In this document: positions 26,735 through 33,634 of the stretch, in pieces | Position numbering within the stretch: the first letter of the stretch is position 1 | How the letters are laid out: every line of letters begins with the position of its first letter | Source: Streptomyces otsuchiensis | Lineage (GTDB): Bacteria; Actinomycetota; Actinomycetes; Streptomycetales; Streptomycetaceae | Direction of reading: 5' to 3' | Assembly (NCBI RefSeq): GCF_004305975.1 | Contig: NZ_BHZI01000021.1 | Span: 1 to 33,634, forward strand | Length of the DNA stretch: 33,634 bases | Position numbers and translations under genes: made by a program | Notes under the pieces: model-generated | Told to the model about the DNA's origin: nothing | The model's database searches: none | Seen by the model: the letters and a program-made list of their open reading frames with translations, nothing else

Positions 26735-28126
26735 CTAGCCGACGTCCAGGCGCAGCAGGTCCTCCTCCGTCTCCCGGCGGACCAGCACCCGGGCCTGGCC
26801 GTCCTTGACGGCGACCACCGGGGGACGCGGCACATGGTTGTAGTTGCTGGCCATCGAGCGGCAGTACGCGCCGGTCGCGGGGACGGCCAGCAGGTCGCCG
26901 ACGGCGGTGTCGGCCGGCAGATGGGCGTCCCGGACCACGATGTCGCCGCTCTCGCAGTGCTTGCCCACCACCCGGGAGAGCATCGGCGGGGCCTCGGATG
27001 TGCGGGAGACCAGCGAGACGCAGTACTCGGCGTCGTAGAGGGCGGTGCGGATGTTGTCCGACATGCCGCCGTCGACGCTCACATAGGTCCGCAGCCCCGG
27101 CAGCTCCTTGGTGGTGCCCACCTCGTAGACGGTGACGGCCGTCGGCCCGACGATCGCCCGCCCCGGCTCGACCGACAGGCGCGGGCGCCGCAGGCCCGCC
27201 GACTCACACTCACGGGTGACGATGTCACCGAGCGCCCTGGCGATCTCGTGCGGTTCGCGCGGGTCGTCGGCCGGGGTGTAGGCGATGCCGAGTCCGCCGC
27301 CGAGGTCGATCTCCGGCAGTTCGACGCCGTGCTCGTCGCGGATCGTGCTGAGCAGACCGACCACGCGGTGGGCGGCGACCTCGAAACCCGCCGTGTCGAA
27401 GATCTGCGAGCCGATGTGGGAGTGGATGCCGATCAGCTCCAGGCTGTCGTGGGCGAGCGCGCGCCGCACCCCCTCGGCGGCCTGCCCGCCCGCCAGCGCA
27501 AGCCCGAACTTCTGGTCCTCGTGGGCGGTGGCGATGAACTCGTGGGTGTGGGCCTCCACGCCGACGGTCACGCGGATCTGCACCCGCTGCCGCCTGCCGA
27601 GCCGGCGGGCCGTCTCCGCGACCCGGTCGATCTCCTGGAGCGAGTCCAGCACGATGCGGCCCACTCCGGCCTCGACGGCGCGTTCGATCTCGGCGGCCGA
27701 CTTGTTGTTGCCGTGCAGCGCGATCCGGTCTGCCGGCATTCCGGCGGCGAGCGCGGTGGCCAGTTCACCGCCACTGCAGACGTCGAGGTTGAGGCCCTCC
27801 TCGTGCAGCCAGCGCACGACGGCACGGCACAGGAACGCCTTGCCGGCGTAGAAGACGTCGGCGTCGGGCCCGAACGCCTCCCGCCAGGCACGGCAGCGGT
27901 CACGGAAGTCGGTCTCGTCGAGGATGTAGGCGGGGGTGCCGAACTCCTCGGCGAGAGCGCGGACGTCGATGCCGCCGAGCGTCATCGCCCCGTCGGCGGC
28001 GCGGGTCGCGGTGTGCGGCCAGACGCGGGCGTCGAGGGCGTTGAGATCGGTCGGGGGCGGGCTGTAGTGGCCCTCGGGGAGGACGTCTGCGTGCCGGGGG
28101 CCGGCGGGGTGTGCGGAACGGCTCAT
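26735..28126 (-). CDS. lysA: Diaminopimelate decarboxylase
   Basis: 463 residues. PLP enzyme for the last step of lysine synthesis, meso-DAP to lysine. The PLP lysine is Lys96 in [39 protein letters not shown] and the substrate motif CESGD are all present, as is the C-terminal [12 protein letters not shown]. An N-terminal extension of about 50 residues (His/Pro-rich) precedes the barrel, common in actinobacteria. ATG 28126 is the first in frame. Placement after the ArgS-like gene recalls the argS-lysA operon of Corynebacterium. Confidence 0.97.
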   Translation of the reverse strand: MSRSAHPAGPRHADVLPEGHYSPPPTDLNALDARVWPHTATRAADGAMTLGGIDVRALAEEFGTPAYILDETDFRDRCRAWREAFGPDADVFYAGKAFLCRAVVRWLHEEGLNLDVCSGGELATALAAGMPADRIALHGNNKSAAEIERAVEAGVGRIVLDSLQEIDRVAETARRLGRRQRVQIRVTVGVEAHTHEFIATAHEDQKFGLALAGGQAAEGVRRALAHDSLELIGIHSHIGSQIFDTAGFEVAAHRVVGLLSTIRDEHGVELPEIDLGGGLGIAYTPADDPREPHEIARALGDIVTRECESAGLRRPRLSVEPGRAIVGPTAVTVYEVGTTKELPGLRTYVSVDGGMSDNIRTALYDAEYCVSLVSRTSEAPPMLSRVVGKHCESGDIVVRDAHLPADTAVGDLLAVPATGAYCRSMASNYNHVPRPPVVAVKDGQARVLVRRETEEDLLRLDVG

Positions 28127-28363
28127 GGCTCTGTGCTCTGCGCTTTCGTGGGTCGGTGCGAGGTCGGTGCGAGGTGGGTGCGAAGTCGGTCGCGGGGTCG
28201 GGGTCGCGCGTGCGGGGTGCGGGTGCGGCGGCCCTGACGCGGGGCGCCCGGTGGTGCGGGGTGCTGGGGTGCGTCACGACGGCTCGGGCCGGGACCGGCC
28301 GAAGGCGCGCCCGGCGCGGGGTGCCGTCGGGGCGGAGACGGTCGGTGCTGGAGGTGGTCCGGG
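28127..28363. other. 237-bp gap before lysA, C-rich in the transcript
   Basis: I see no gene. The + strand is strongly G-rich (in 28141-28200 I count 31 G against 12 C), so the lysA transcript is C-rich and G-poor, with few stable stems. It holds an 11-bp repeat array at 28151-28183. Confidence 0.6.
28151..28183. repeat. Three 11-bp tandem repeats upstream of lysA
   Basis: GGTCGGTGCGA, GGTCGGTGCGA, GGTGGGTGCGA in direct succession, then a degenerate fourth unit AGTCGGTCGCG. They lie 25-57 nt before the lysA start. In the transcript they read as TCGCACCGACC repeats. Confidence 0.85.
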
Positions 28364-29170
28364 CTAGAGGTGGTCGGGGGCACCGATGCCCAGGCGGAAC
28401 AGGCCGTCGGCCAGCACCGTCCCGGTGGCCTGGGCCAGGGCCAGCCGGGCGCGGTGGACGGCCCCGGGTTTCTCCGGTCCCAGCGGCAGGACGGGGGCGT
28501 GTTCGTCGGCGTCGAGGAGGGCGTCGGCGAGCCCGGTCAGCCGCCCCACGCCGCCGCTGTGGCGCTCACCGAGCAGTGCCAGCAGCCGCAGTTCGGCCGG
28601 TGCCTCCAGCAGGGCGGCCTCAGCGGTGTCGGGAGCGAAACCGAGTGCGGAGGCGCCGCGCAGCAGGGCGCGGGTGCGGGCGTGGGCGTACCGGACCCGG
28701 AACAGCGGGTTCTCCGCGCGCTGGACCAGCAGAGCGGCGGGCGTGACCGCGCGGTCGCCGCTCGCCGCCGCCCAGGCGCGGATGTCGCGCGCCGGGTCCT
28801 CGGGCAGCACGCTCGGCGCGGGCCCGGCGAGGATGTCGGCCAGCAGCGCGGTTGCCGCGCCCGGGGCCAGCCGGATGTTCAGGAAGCCGGGCCCCGCCAC
28901 GTCGACGGAGGCGACCCCGGGGACGTCACGCAGCCGCTCCGCGACCACTTCCGCGACGCCGCGCGCCGGAAGGCGCGCGGGCCCGGCCAGGCGCAGCGCG
29001 ATACCGGTGGCCCAGTCGGCGTCACCGTGCGGAGGACGGCGCAGCCGCACCCCGTCGGCCGGCGTGCCGGGGTCGGGCCCGGTCACTTCGCCCAGCTCGC
29101 CCAGCGCGCCGGACGCCGCGGCATCGCGCACAGAGCGCAGTACGGCGTCGGAGAGCTGGGTGGGAGTCAC
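28364..29170 (-). CDS. ArgS-like protein lacking the synthetase catalytic core (DALR anticodon-binding domain protein)
   Basis: 268 residues, about half the length of arginyl-tRNA synthetase. Residues 1-100 match the ArgS N-terminal additional domain (HGDADWATGIALRLA, VAGPGFLNI). Residues 150-268 match the DALR anticodon-binding domain (AENPLFRVRYAHART, LALAQATGTVLADGLFRLGIGAPDHL). The Rossmann catalytic domain with its HIGH and KMSK motifs is absent: only about 50 residues join the two parts. The frame is intact with normal codon bias, so it looks like a kept gene, not decaying DNA. GTG 29170 is the likely start. Its place directly before lysA is that of full argS in Corynebacterium, so it is probably a shrunken descendant. 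It could bind tRNA-Arg but cannot charge it by the known mechanism. Confidence 0.88.
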   Translation of the reverse strand: MTPTQLSDAVLRSVRDAAASGALGELGEVTGPDPGTPADGVRLRRPPHGDADWATGIALRLAGPARLPARGVAEVVAERLRDVPGVASVDVAGPGFLNIRLAPGAATALLADILAGPAPSVLPEDPARDIRAWAAASGDRAVTPAALLVQRAENPLFRVRYAHARTRALLRGASALGFAPDTAEAALLEAPAELRLLALLGERHSGGVGRLTGLADALLDADEHAPVLPLGPEKPGAVHRARLALAQATGTVLADGLFRLGIGAPDHL

Positions 29171-29196
29171 AGCGGAAGCCTACGAGAGCGCGCCGT

Positions 29197-29601
29197 TCAG
29201 CCGGCCATCGATTTCGCCAGCCGGACAGCGCCCGCCCGGCCCTCGTCACTCAGCCGGCGGACCCGGCGCACCAGATCCGCCGGGTCGAACGGCTTCGTCA
29301 CCACGGCGTCCACCGGCGGGCACCGCTCGCCGAGCGGACTGGCGGACACCAGCATCAGGGGGATGCCGCCGGTCGAGGGGTCGTCACGGAGACGCTCGGC
29401 GGTGCGCAGCCCGTCGAGCCGGGGCATCACCACGTCGAGGGTGATGACGTCGGGGTGGAACTCCGGGACCGCCTCGAGGCATTCGACACCATCAGCCGCG
29501 GTCATCACCTCGAACCCGTCAAGTTCGAGGATGACCCTGATCAGATGCCGGATGACCTGGCTGTCGTCAACCACCAGCACCCGGCCACAGGCCCGTGGCA
29601 C
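29197..29601 (-). CDS. Stand-alone response-regulator receiver (CheY-like)
   Basis: 134 residues, a single receiver domain without output domain. Acid pocket Asp12/Asp13, phospho-acceptor Asp56 (VITLDVVMPRLDG), Ser86 and Lys103 (VVTKPFDP) are all in place, so it should be phosphorylatable. No histidine kinase is nearby. The GTG at 29601 is used: GGAGGA directly abuts it, too close for a normal ribosome site, so the start is uncertain and Val8 or Val10 (both GTG) are alternatives. It is the first gene of the string leading to the ArgS-like gene (26-nt gap) and lysA. Confidence 0.85.
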   Translation of the reverse strand: MPRACGRVLVVDDSQVIRHLIRVILELDGFEVMTAADGVECLEAVPEFHPDVITLDVVMPRLDGLRTAERLRDDPSTGGIPLMLVSASPLGERCPPVDAVVTKPFDPADLVRRVRRLSDEGRAGAVRLAKSMAG

Positions 29602-29629
29602 TCCTCCAGCGTAGGCGGGTCACCCCGCC

Positions 29630-29658
29630 CCTGTACGCGCTTTCCCCCAACCCGTAAA
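29630..29658 (-). promoter_or_regulatory. Putative promoter of the receiver-argS-like-lysA string
   Basis: Minus-strand TTTACG (29658-29653), a 17-bp spacer and TACAGG (29635-29630) form a fair housekeeping -35/-10 pair, which would start transcription about 20 nt before the GTG at 29601. Confidence 0.4.
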
Positions 29659-29667
29659 CCACGGTGC

Positions 29668-29694
29668 GGGACACCCCGGCCGAGCTGGTAGTGT
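29668..29694 (+). promoter_or_regulatory. Putative tRNA-Arg promoter
   Basis: TAGTGT at 29689-29694, 31 nt before the tRNA, is a good actinomycete -10. GGGACA at 29668-29673 is a weak -35 at a short 15-bp spacing. It is divergent from the receiver-gene promoter. Confidence 0.35.
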
Positions 29695-29724
29695 TCTTCC
29701 CGTCGCCAACACACCGGCGACACC

Positions 29725-29796
29725 GCCCCCGTAGCTCAGGGGATAGAGCAACGGCCTCCGGAGCCGTGTGCGCAGGTTCGAATCCTGCCGGGGGCA
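29725..29796 (+). tRNA. tRNA-Arg (anticodon CCG)
   Basis: A full cloverleaf can be folded: acceptor GCCCCCG (29725-29731) with CGGGGGC (29789-29795), D arm GCTC/GAGC, anticodon stem ACGGC/GCCGT with loop CTCCGGA (anticodon CCG at 29758-29760, reads CGG), T arm GCAGG/CCTGC with loop TTCGAAT, and discriminator A at 29796. The 3' CCA is not encoded. CGG is a common Arg codon in this genome. An intrinsic terminator follows 10 nt later. No integrase or duplicated tRNA end is seen in the window. Confidence 0.97.
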
Positions 29797-29806
29797 CTTC
29801 CGGATG

Positions 29807-29843
29807 AAGCTCCTGATCGCGTCAAGCGATCAGGAGCTTTTCT
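29807..29843 (+). terminator. Intrinsic terminator of the tRNA-Arg gene
   Basis: AAGCTCCTGATCGC (29807-29820), loop GTCAA, and the exact complement at 29826-29839, followed by TTCTCG; with the last stem bases the run is TTTTCT. A 14-bp perfect stem plus U-tract is a textbook intrinsic terminator. Confidence 0.92.
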
Positions 29844-29949
29844 CGTTGCCCGCCAGACGCGTCGCGCGCGGGTGGGAACCGGGTAGGTGGTGAAGTGGGC
29901 CCAAGCGGGCAGGTGTTCCCGCCCCGCCCCCGTTCGAACGGCTGTGACC

Positions 29950-30897
29950 ATGACTTCCTGGACCGCACGCGACATCCCCCGGCTGGACGGCACCACCGCC
30001 GTGGTGACGGGAGCGAACAGCGGAATCGGGGCGGTGACGGCTCTCCGGCTCGCGCGCGCCGGGGCAAGGACGGTGCTGGCCTGCCGGGACGAGGGCCGGG
30101 GCACCGAGACGCTGGAGCGGATCCGCGGCGCGGCCCCGGGCGCGGACGTGCGGCTCGTCCGGCTGGACCTGGCCGACCTCGCGTCGGTCCGGGCGGCCGC
30201 ACCGCTGCTCGTGGCCGAGGGCGACGGGCGGATCGGCCTGCTGGTCAACAACGCGGGGGTGATGGCGCTGCCGCTGCGCCGCACCGCCGACGGTTTCGAG
30301 ATGCAGTTCGGCACCAACCACCTCGGGCACTTCGCACTCACCGGCCTGCTGGGCGAGGCGCTGCGCGCGGGCTCGGGGCGGGTGGTGAACGTGTCGTCGC
30401 TGGCCCACCGGCTGGCCCCGCTCGACCTGGGAGACCTCAACGCCGAGCACGGTGGCTACAGCAGGTGGCGCGCCTACGGCCGGTCGAAGCTGGCCAACCT
30501 GCTCTTCACCGCCGAACTGCACCGGCGTTCGATGAGGTCCGGTGCCCCGGTGACCGCGGTCGCCGCCCACCCGGGGCTGTCCGCGACCGAGTTGGGCCAG
30601 GCCGGGCCGCGGATGGAGGGGAAGGCGTGGCAGGCCAGGCTGGAACGCGTCACCCGCCTCTACACCCAGCCCGCCGCCCGCGGCGCGCTCCCCGTGCTGC
30701 GCGCCGCCACCGACCGGGCCGTCACCGGCGGGGAGTACTTCGGCCCCAACGGCCCGCTGGAGACCCGGAGCGCGAGTGCGGGCCCCGCCCGGCGTTCCGC
30801 CGCCGCCCGGGACGCGACCACGGCGGCCGCGCTGTGGGACGCATCCACCGACCTCACCGGCATCGACCCGGCGACCACCCTCTTCCCGAGTGGGTGA
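29950..30897 (+). CDS. Short-chain dehydrogenase/reductase (SDR)
   Basis: 315 residues. NAD(P)-dependent oxidoreductase of the retinol-dehydrogenase/WWOX-like group, substrate unknown. Cofactor motif TGANSGIG at 20-27, NNAG at 100-103, catalytic Ser149/150 (VVNVSS), Tyr176 and Lys180 (AYGRSK). Arg46 after the second strand (ACRDEGRG) favours NADP(H). ATG 29950 is the likely start; GTG 29944 is possible and neither has a strong ribosome site. It stands alone between the tRNA and the PTS operon. The 105-nt gap before it shows no clear promoter. Confidence 0.9.
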   Translation: MTSWTARDIPRLDGTTAVVTGANSGIGAVTALRLARAGARTVLACRDEGRGTETLERIRGAAPGADVRLVRLDLADLASVRAAAPLLVAEGDGRIGLLVNNAGVMALPLRRTADGFEMQFGTNHLGHFALTGLLGEALRAGSGRVVNVSSLAHRLAPLDLGDLNAEHGGYSRWRAYGRSKLANLLFTAELHRRSMRSGAPVTAVAAHPGLSATELGQAGPRMEGKAWQARLERVTRLYTQPAARGALPVLRAATDRAVTGGEYFGPNGPLETRSASAGPARRSAAARDATTAAALWDASTDLTGIDPATTLFPSG

Positions 30898-30984
30898 CAC
30901 GCGCGGGAACCGGCGGACACGGCGACAGAACACGGCGCGCGACGGTAACCGATCCGGATATAGGCGTGCACACCGCGCGATCGG

Positions 30985-30998
30985 GTGACGACTTTCAC
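30985..30998. promoter_or_regulatory. Crp-like palindrome upstream of the PTS operon
   Basis: GTGA-CGACTT-TCAC, followed by A, fits the Crp-family half-sites and lies 59 bp before the EIIAB start. TATAGG at 30959-30964 is a possible -10 upstream but without a matching -35. The 159-bp gap 30898-31056 shows no gene. Confidence 0.4.
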
Positions 30999-31056
30999 AT
31001 TCCGGACAGTCGCCCCCGGCCGGGGTAGGCGATGCGAACATGCGACGATCGGCCAT

Positions 31057-31905
31057 ATGGCCGCGCTGAACGAACTGCTCCCGCTCGAATCGATTCGACT
31101 CGACGTCACCGCCCGGAACTGGGCCAAGGCCGTGCGTGCCTCGGGTGACCTGCTGGTCTCGACCGGCTCCGCGACGGACGGCTACACGGCGGAGATGATC
31201 GCCAACGTGGCCGAGAACGGCCCCTACATCGTGCTGGCGCCGGGCTTCGCCTTCGCTCACGCCCGCCCCTCCCCCGCGGTGCTGCGCACCGGCATGTCGT
31301 GGGTGCGGCTGGCGGAGCCGGTGGAGTTCGGGCACGAGTCCAACGACCCGGTGACGCTGGTGGTGGCGCTGGCCGCCACGGACTCCAGCGCCCACACCGA
31401 CGCGATGGCGACCCTCGCCCGGCTGCTCGCAGACCCGGAGAAGGCGGCCGCGCTGGAGAGCGCGACGACGCCGGAGGAGGTCTGGCAGCTGGTGACCGGG
31501 CTGGACCCGGCGCAGGCACCCGCCCCGGGCGAGCGGCACGAGCCCGCCACCACCCCGGAGGCCCCGGTGACCACCACCGCTGCCGCTGAGACCGCCGCCC
31601 CGCGATCCGGGGGCGGGGAACGCCACAAGATCCTGACCGTCTGCGGCAACGGCCTGGGCACCAGCCTCTTCCTGAAGAACACCCTCGAACAGGTACTGGA
31701 CCGCTGGGGCTGGTCCTCCTTCATCACGGTGGAGGCGACCGACACCATCTCCGCCAAGGGCAAGGCGTCGGAGGCGGCGGTCATCCTCACCTCCGGCGAG
31801 ATCGCCCGCACGCTCGGCGATGTCGGTGTCCCGGTCCGGGTCGTGGAGAACTTCACCGACCTCGGCGAGGTCGACCGGACACTCCGCGAGACCTACGACG
31901 TCTGA
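31057..31905 (+). CDS. Fused PTS EIIA-EIIB of the ascorbate (Ula) type
   Basis: 282 residues. Carries phosphate from HPr to a membrane EIIC. The EIIA domain (1-150) belongs to the Fru/Mtl/Ula fold with phospho-His68 in LAPGFAFAHARPSP. A Pro/Ala/Thr linker spans 151-187. The EIIB domain (188-282) is the lactose/ascorbate-type P-loop with phospho-Cys196 in KILTVCGNGLGTSLFLKNTL. In E. coli these are separate proteins, UlaC and UlaB. ATG 31057 is chosen by domain start; the ribosome site is weak. The EIIC gene follows after 96 nt. The sugar is inferred from the EIIC family and not proven. Confidence 0.88.
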   Translation: MAALNELLPLESIRLDVTARNWAKAVRASGDLLVSTGSATDGYTAEMIANVAENGPYIVLAPGFAFAHARPSPAVLRTGMSWVRLAEPVEFGHESNDPVTLVVALAATDSSAHTDAMATLARLLADPEKAAALESATTPEEVWQLVTGLDPAQAPAPGERHEPATTPEAPVTTTAAAETAAPRSGGGERHKILTVCGNGLGTSLFLKNTLEQVLDRWGWSSFITVEATDTISAKGKASEAAVILTSGEIARTLGDVGVPVRVVENFTDLGEVDRTLRETYDV

Positions 31906-32001
31906 CGTCACGGGCCCGCCGGGCGGACCGCCCACCCGGCACCGCCCCGGCCCGCCCCGTGACGCGAGCTCCCCCGCAACGAGTACGAACGGAAGACGCC
32001 C

Positions 32002-33597
32002 ATGAACTGGCTCGTGTCCCTCGCCGAGTTCGTCGTCAACGAGGTCCTGAGCGAACCGGCCTATCTGATCGGCCTGATCACCGCCGCCGGGCTGATCGCG
32101 CTGCGCCGGTCCACCGGGCAGATCGTCGGCGGGGCCATCAAGGCGACGCTCGGCTTCCTGCTGATCGGCGCCGGCGCCACGCTGGTGGTCGGCTCGCTCG
32201 CGCCGCTGGGCGAGATGATCCAGGGCGCGACCGGGGCCCACGGCGTCATCCCGACCAACGAGGCGATCGTCGGGATCGCCCAGGAGCAGTACGGCGCGCG
32301 GGTCGCCTGGCTGATGATCCTCGGGTTCGCCGTCAGCCTGCTGCTGGCGCGGTTCACGCCGCTGCGCTACGTCTTCCTCACCGGTCACCACATGCTGTTC
32401 ATGGCGACGCTGCTGACGATCGTGCTGGCGACCGCCGGACACACCTCGTGGGTCGTGGTGGTCGTCGGCGGTGTGCTGATGGGCATCATGCTGGTCGCGA
32501 TGCCGGCGTTCGCCCACCCGTGGACCAAGCGGATCACCGGCAACAACACGGTGGCGATCGGTCACTTCGGCACCGCCGGGTACATCGTGTCCGGCGCCAC
32601 CGGTCAGCTGGTCGGTAAGAAGAGCCGCAGCACCGAGGACATGAACCTTCCCGAGGGACTGCGGTTCCTCCGTGACTCGATGGTGGCCACCGCCCTGTCG
32701 ATGCTGCTGATCTATCTCGCGATGGCGCTGCTGTTCCTCGGCCGGGCCGGGCAGGACGAGGCGTTCCAGGCGTTCGCGGTCGACGGCGGCGAGCCCGCGG
32801 CCAACGTGGGCAACTACCTGATGCTGTCGGTGATGCAGGGACTGCAGTTCGGTATCGCCGTCGCGGTGATCCTCTTCGGTGTCCGCACCATCCTGGGCGA
32901 GCTGGTCCCGGCGTTCCAGGGCATCGCGCAGCGGCTGGTGCCGGGCGCGGTCCCGTCGCTGGACGCCCCGATCGTCTTCCCGTACGCGCAGAACGCGGTG
33001 CTGGTCGGCTTCCTCTCCAGCTTCACCGGCGGCCTGGTGACCCTGGGCCTGCTGACCTGGGTGCTCGGACCGGCGTTCGGGCTGGCGCTGGTGCTGCCGG
33101 GTCTGGTGCCGCACTTCTTCACCGGTGGCGCGGCCGGTGTGTACGGCAACGCCACGGGTGGCCGCCGGGGCGCCTTCCTCGGCGCCTTCCTGAACGGTGT
33201 GCTGATCACCATCCTGCCGGCGCTGCTGCTGAAGGTGCTGGGCGCCTTCGGCGACGAGAACACCACCTTCGGCGACGCGGACTTCGGCTGGTTCGGTGTG
33301 CTGGTCGGCAACGCGGCCGAGGCGGGCGAGGTCGGCGGGATCGTGCTGATGGTCCTGCTGGGCGCGCTGGTCCTCGTCGGTGCCATCGTGATGCAGAAGA
33401 AGGTCGTGGACACGGGCTGGGACCCGGGCGCCCGCCGCGACGCGGCGCTGGGCACCTCCCCGGCCGCCGCGGCCGGTACGCCTGGTGCCGCGGAGACCGG
33501 CGGGACCGGGGAGACGGCGGCCGGCGCGCCGGCCGGTGGCGCGCACCGCATCGCGCCGCCCGCGGGTGCCCCCGCACCGCCGCCCCTGGCCAAGTGA
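32002..33597 (+). CDS. ulaA: PTS EIIC, UlaA/SgaT ascorbate family permease
   Basis: 531 residues. Integral membrane transporter with about eleven hydrophobic helices from PAYLIGLITAAGLIALRR onward. Motifs LGFLLIGAGATLVVGSLAPL, GVIPTNEAIVGIAQEQYG, LTGHHMLFMATLL and FPYAQNAVLVGFLSSF are those of the UlaA/SgaT family, which imports L-ascorbate as the 6-phosphate. The last 60 residues are Ala/Gly/Pro-rich, cytoplasmic and not part of the family. ATG 32002 has GGAAG about 7 nt upstream. No UlaG-like lactonase or downstream gene is visible before the edge; a small CCGGC/GCCGG hairpin (33598-33612) follows the stop. Confidence 0.9.
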   Translation: MNWLVSLAEFVVNEVLSEPAYLIGLITAAGLIALRRSTGQIVGGAIKATLGFLLIGAGATLVVGSLAPLGEMIQGATGAHGVIPTNEAIVGIAQEQYGARVAWLMILGFAVSLLLARFTPLRYVFLTGHHMLFMATLLTIVLATAGHTSWVVVVVGGVLMGIMLVAMPAFAHPWTKRITGNNTVAIGHFGTAGYIVSGATGQLVGKKSRSTEDMNLPEGLRFLRDSMVATALSMLLIYLAMALLFLGRAGQDEAFQAFAVDGGEPAANVGNYLMLSVMQGLQFGIAVAVILFGVRTILGELVPAFQGIAQRLVPGAVPSLDAPIVFPYAQNAVLVGFLSSFTGGLVTLGLLTWVLGPAFGLALVLPGLVPHFFTGGAAGVYGNATGGRRGAFLGAFLNGVLITILPALLLKVLGAFGDENTTFGDADFGWFGVLVGNAAEAGEVGGIVLMVLLGALVLVGAIVMQKKVVDTGWDPGARRDAALGTSPAAAAGTPGAAETGGTGETAAGAPAGGAHRIAPPAGAPAPPPLAK

Positions 33598-33634
33598 CCG
33601 GCTGACGGCCGGGGCGGGAACGGCAGGTCCGTTC

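Noticed and set aside
28364-29170. ArgS-like gene as a frameshifted pseudogene of full argS
   Set aside because: The N-terminal and anticodon domains are in one uninterrupted frame, and neighbouring DNA contains no remnant of the catalytic core.
29725-29796. tRNA-Arg as an attachment site of an integrated element
   Set aside because: No integrase gene and no second copy of the tRNA 3' end noticed in the window; flanking genes look chromosomal.
29830-33546. A 1238-codon open frame antisense to the SDR and PTS genes
   Set aside because: Composition is Arg/Gly/His/Gln-rich with no domain; it is the usual GC-driven shadow frame opposite genes with strong third-position G/C bias.

Overview
The window is very high in G+C and its coding frames have the third-position G/C bias of an actinomycete. 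Gene content and order (chitinase, F-type ATP synthase operon, wecA-like gene, tsaC, prmC, prfA, rpmE, rho, thrB, thrC, hom, lysA, tRNA-Arg) match the conserved core of a Streptomyces or closely related chromosome. I see no transposase, integrase, CRISPR array or phage gene.

Left end, 1-4300 (+ strand): two tandem secreted GH18 chitinases, the first cut by the window edge, with a DasR/chitin-type direct-repeat operator between them. A stack of hairpins follows, then a SAM-dependent methyltransferase.

4340-12679 (- strand): the complete ATP synthase operon in the order atpI-B-E-F-H-A-G-D-C, followed by a DUF2550 membrane protein. Strong intercistronic hairpins lie between atpB/atpE, atpH/atpA and atpD/atpC, dividing the message into blocks that roughly follow subunit stoichiometry.

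12912-22103 (- strand): a polyprenyl-phosphate sugar-1-phosphate transferase (WecA/TagO type), a low-molecular-weight phosphatase-like protein with Ser in place of the catalytic Cys, TsaC/Sua5, PrmC, RF1, zinc-type L31, an LCP cell-wall ligase and Rho with a long basic/Asn-rich insertion. rpmE and rho each have a GGAAT-N18/19-GTT (sigma-R type) promoter. The rho leader is long and contains an attenuator-like hairpin with a U-tract.

22563-29601 (- strand): aspartate-family amino-acid genes thrB, thrC, hom and lysA. They are preceded by a shortened ArgS-like protein that has kept the N-terminal and anticodon-binding domains but lost the catalytic core, and by a CheY-like receiver protein. Transcription probably runs from the receiver gene towards rho. 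The gaps before lysA and thrB hold short tandem repeats that are C-rich and G-poor in the transcript, resembling Rho-loading sites.

29725-33634 (+ strand): tRNA-Arg(CCG) with a clear intrinsic terminator, a short-chain dehydrogenase, and a two-gene PTS of the ascorbate (Ula) type in which EIIA and EIIB are fused. Palindromes of the form GTGA-N6-TCAC (Crp-like) stand upstream of both the atp operon and the PTS operon.

Most of the window is housekeeping. The less ordinary elements are the catalytically gutted ArgS homologue, the Cys-to-Ser phosphatase-like protein, the mutually exclusive RNA folds before atpA, the rho leader, and the C-rich repeat arrays in the threonine/lysine gene gaps.
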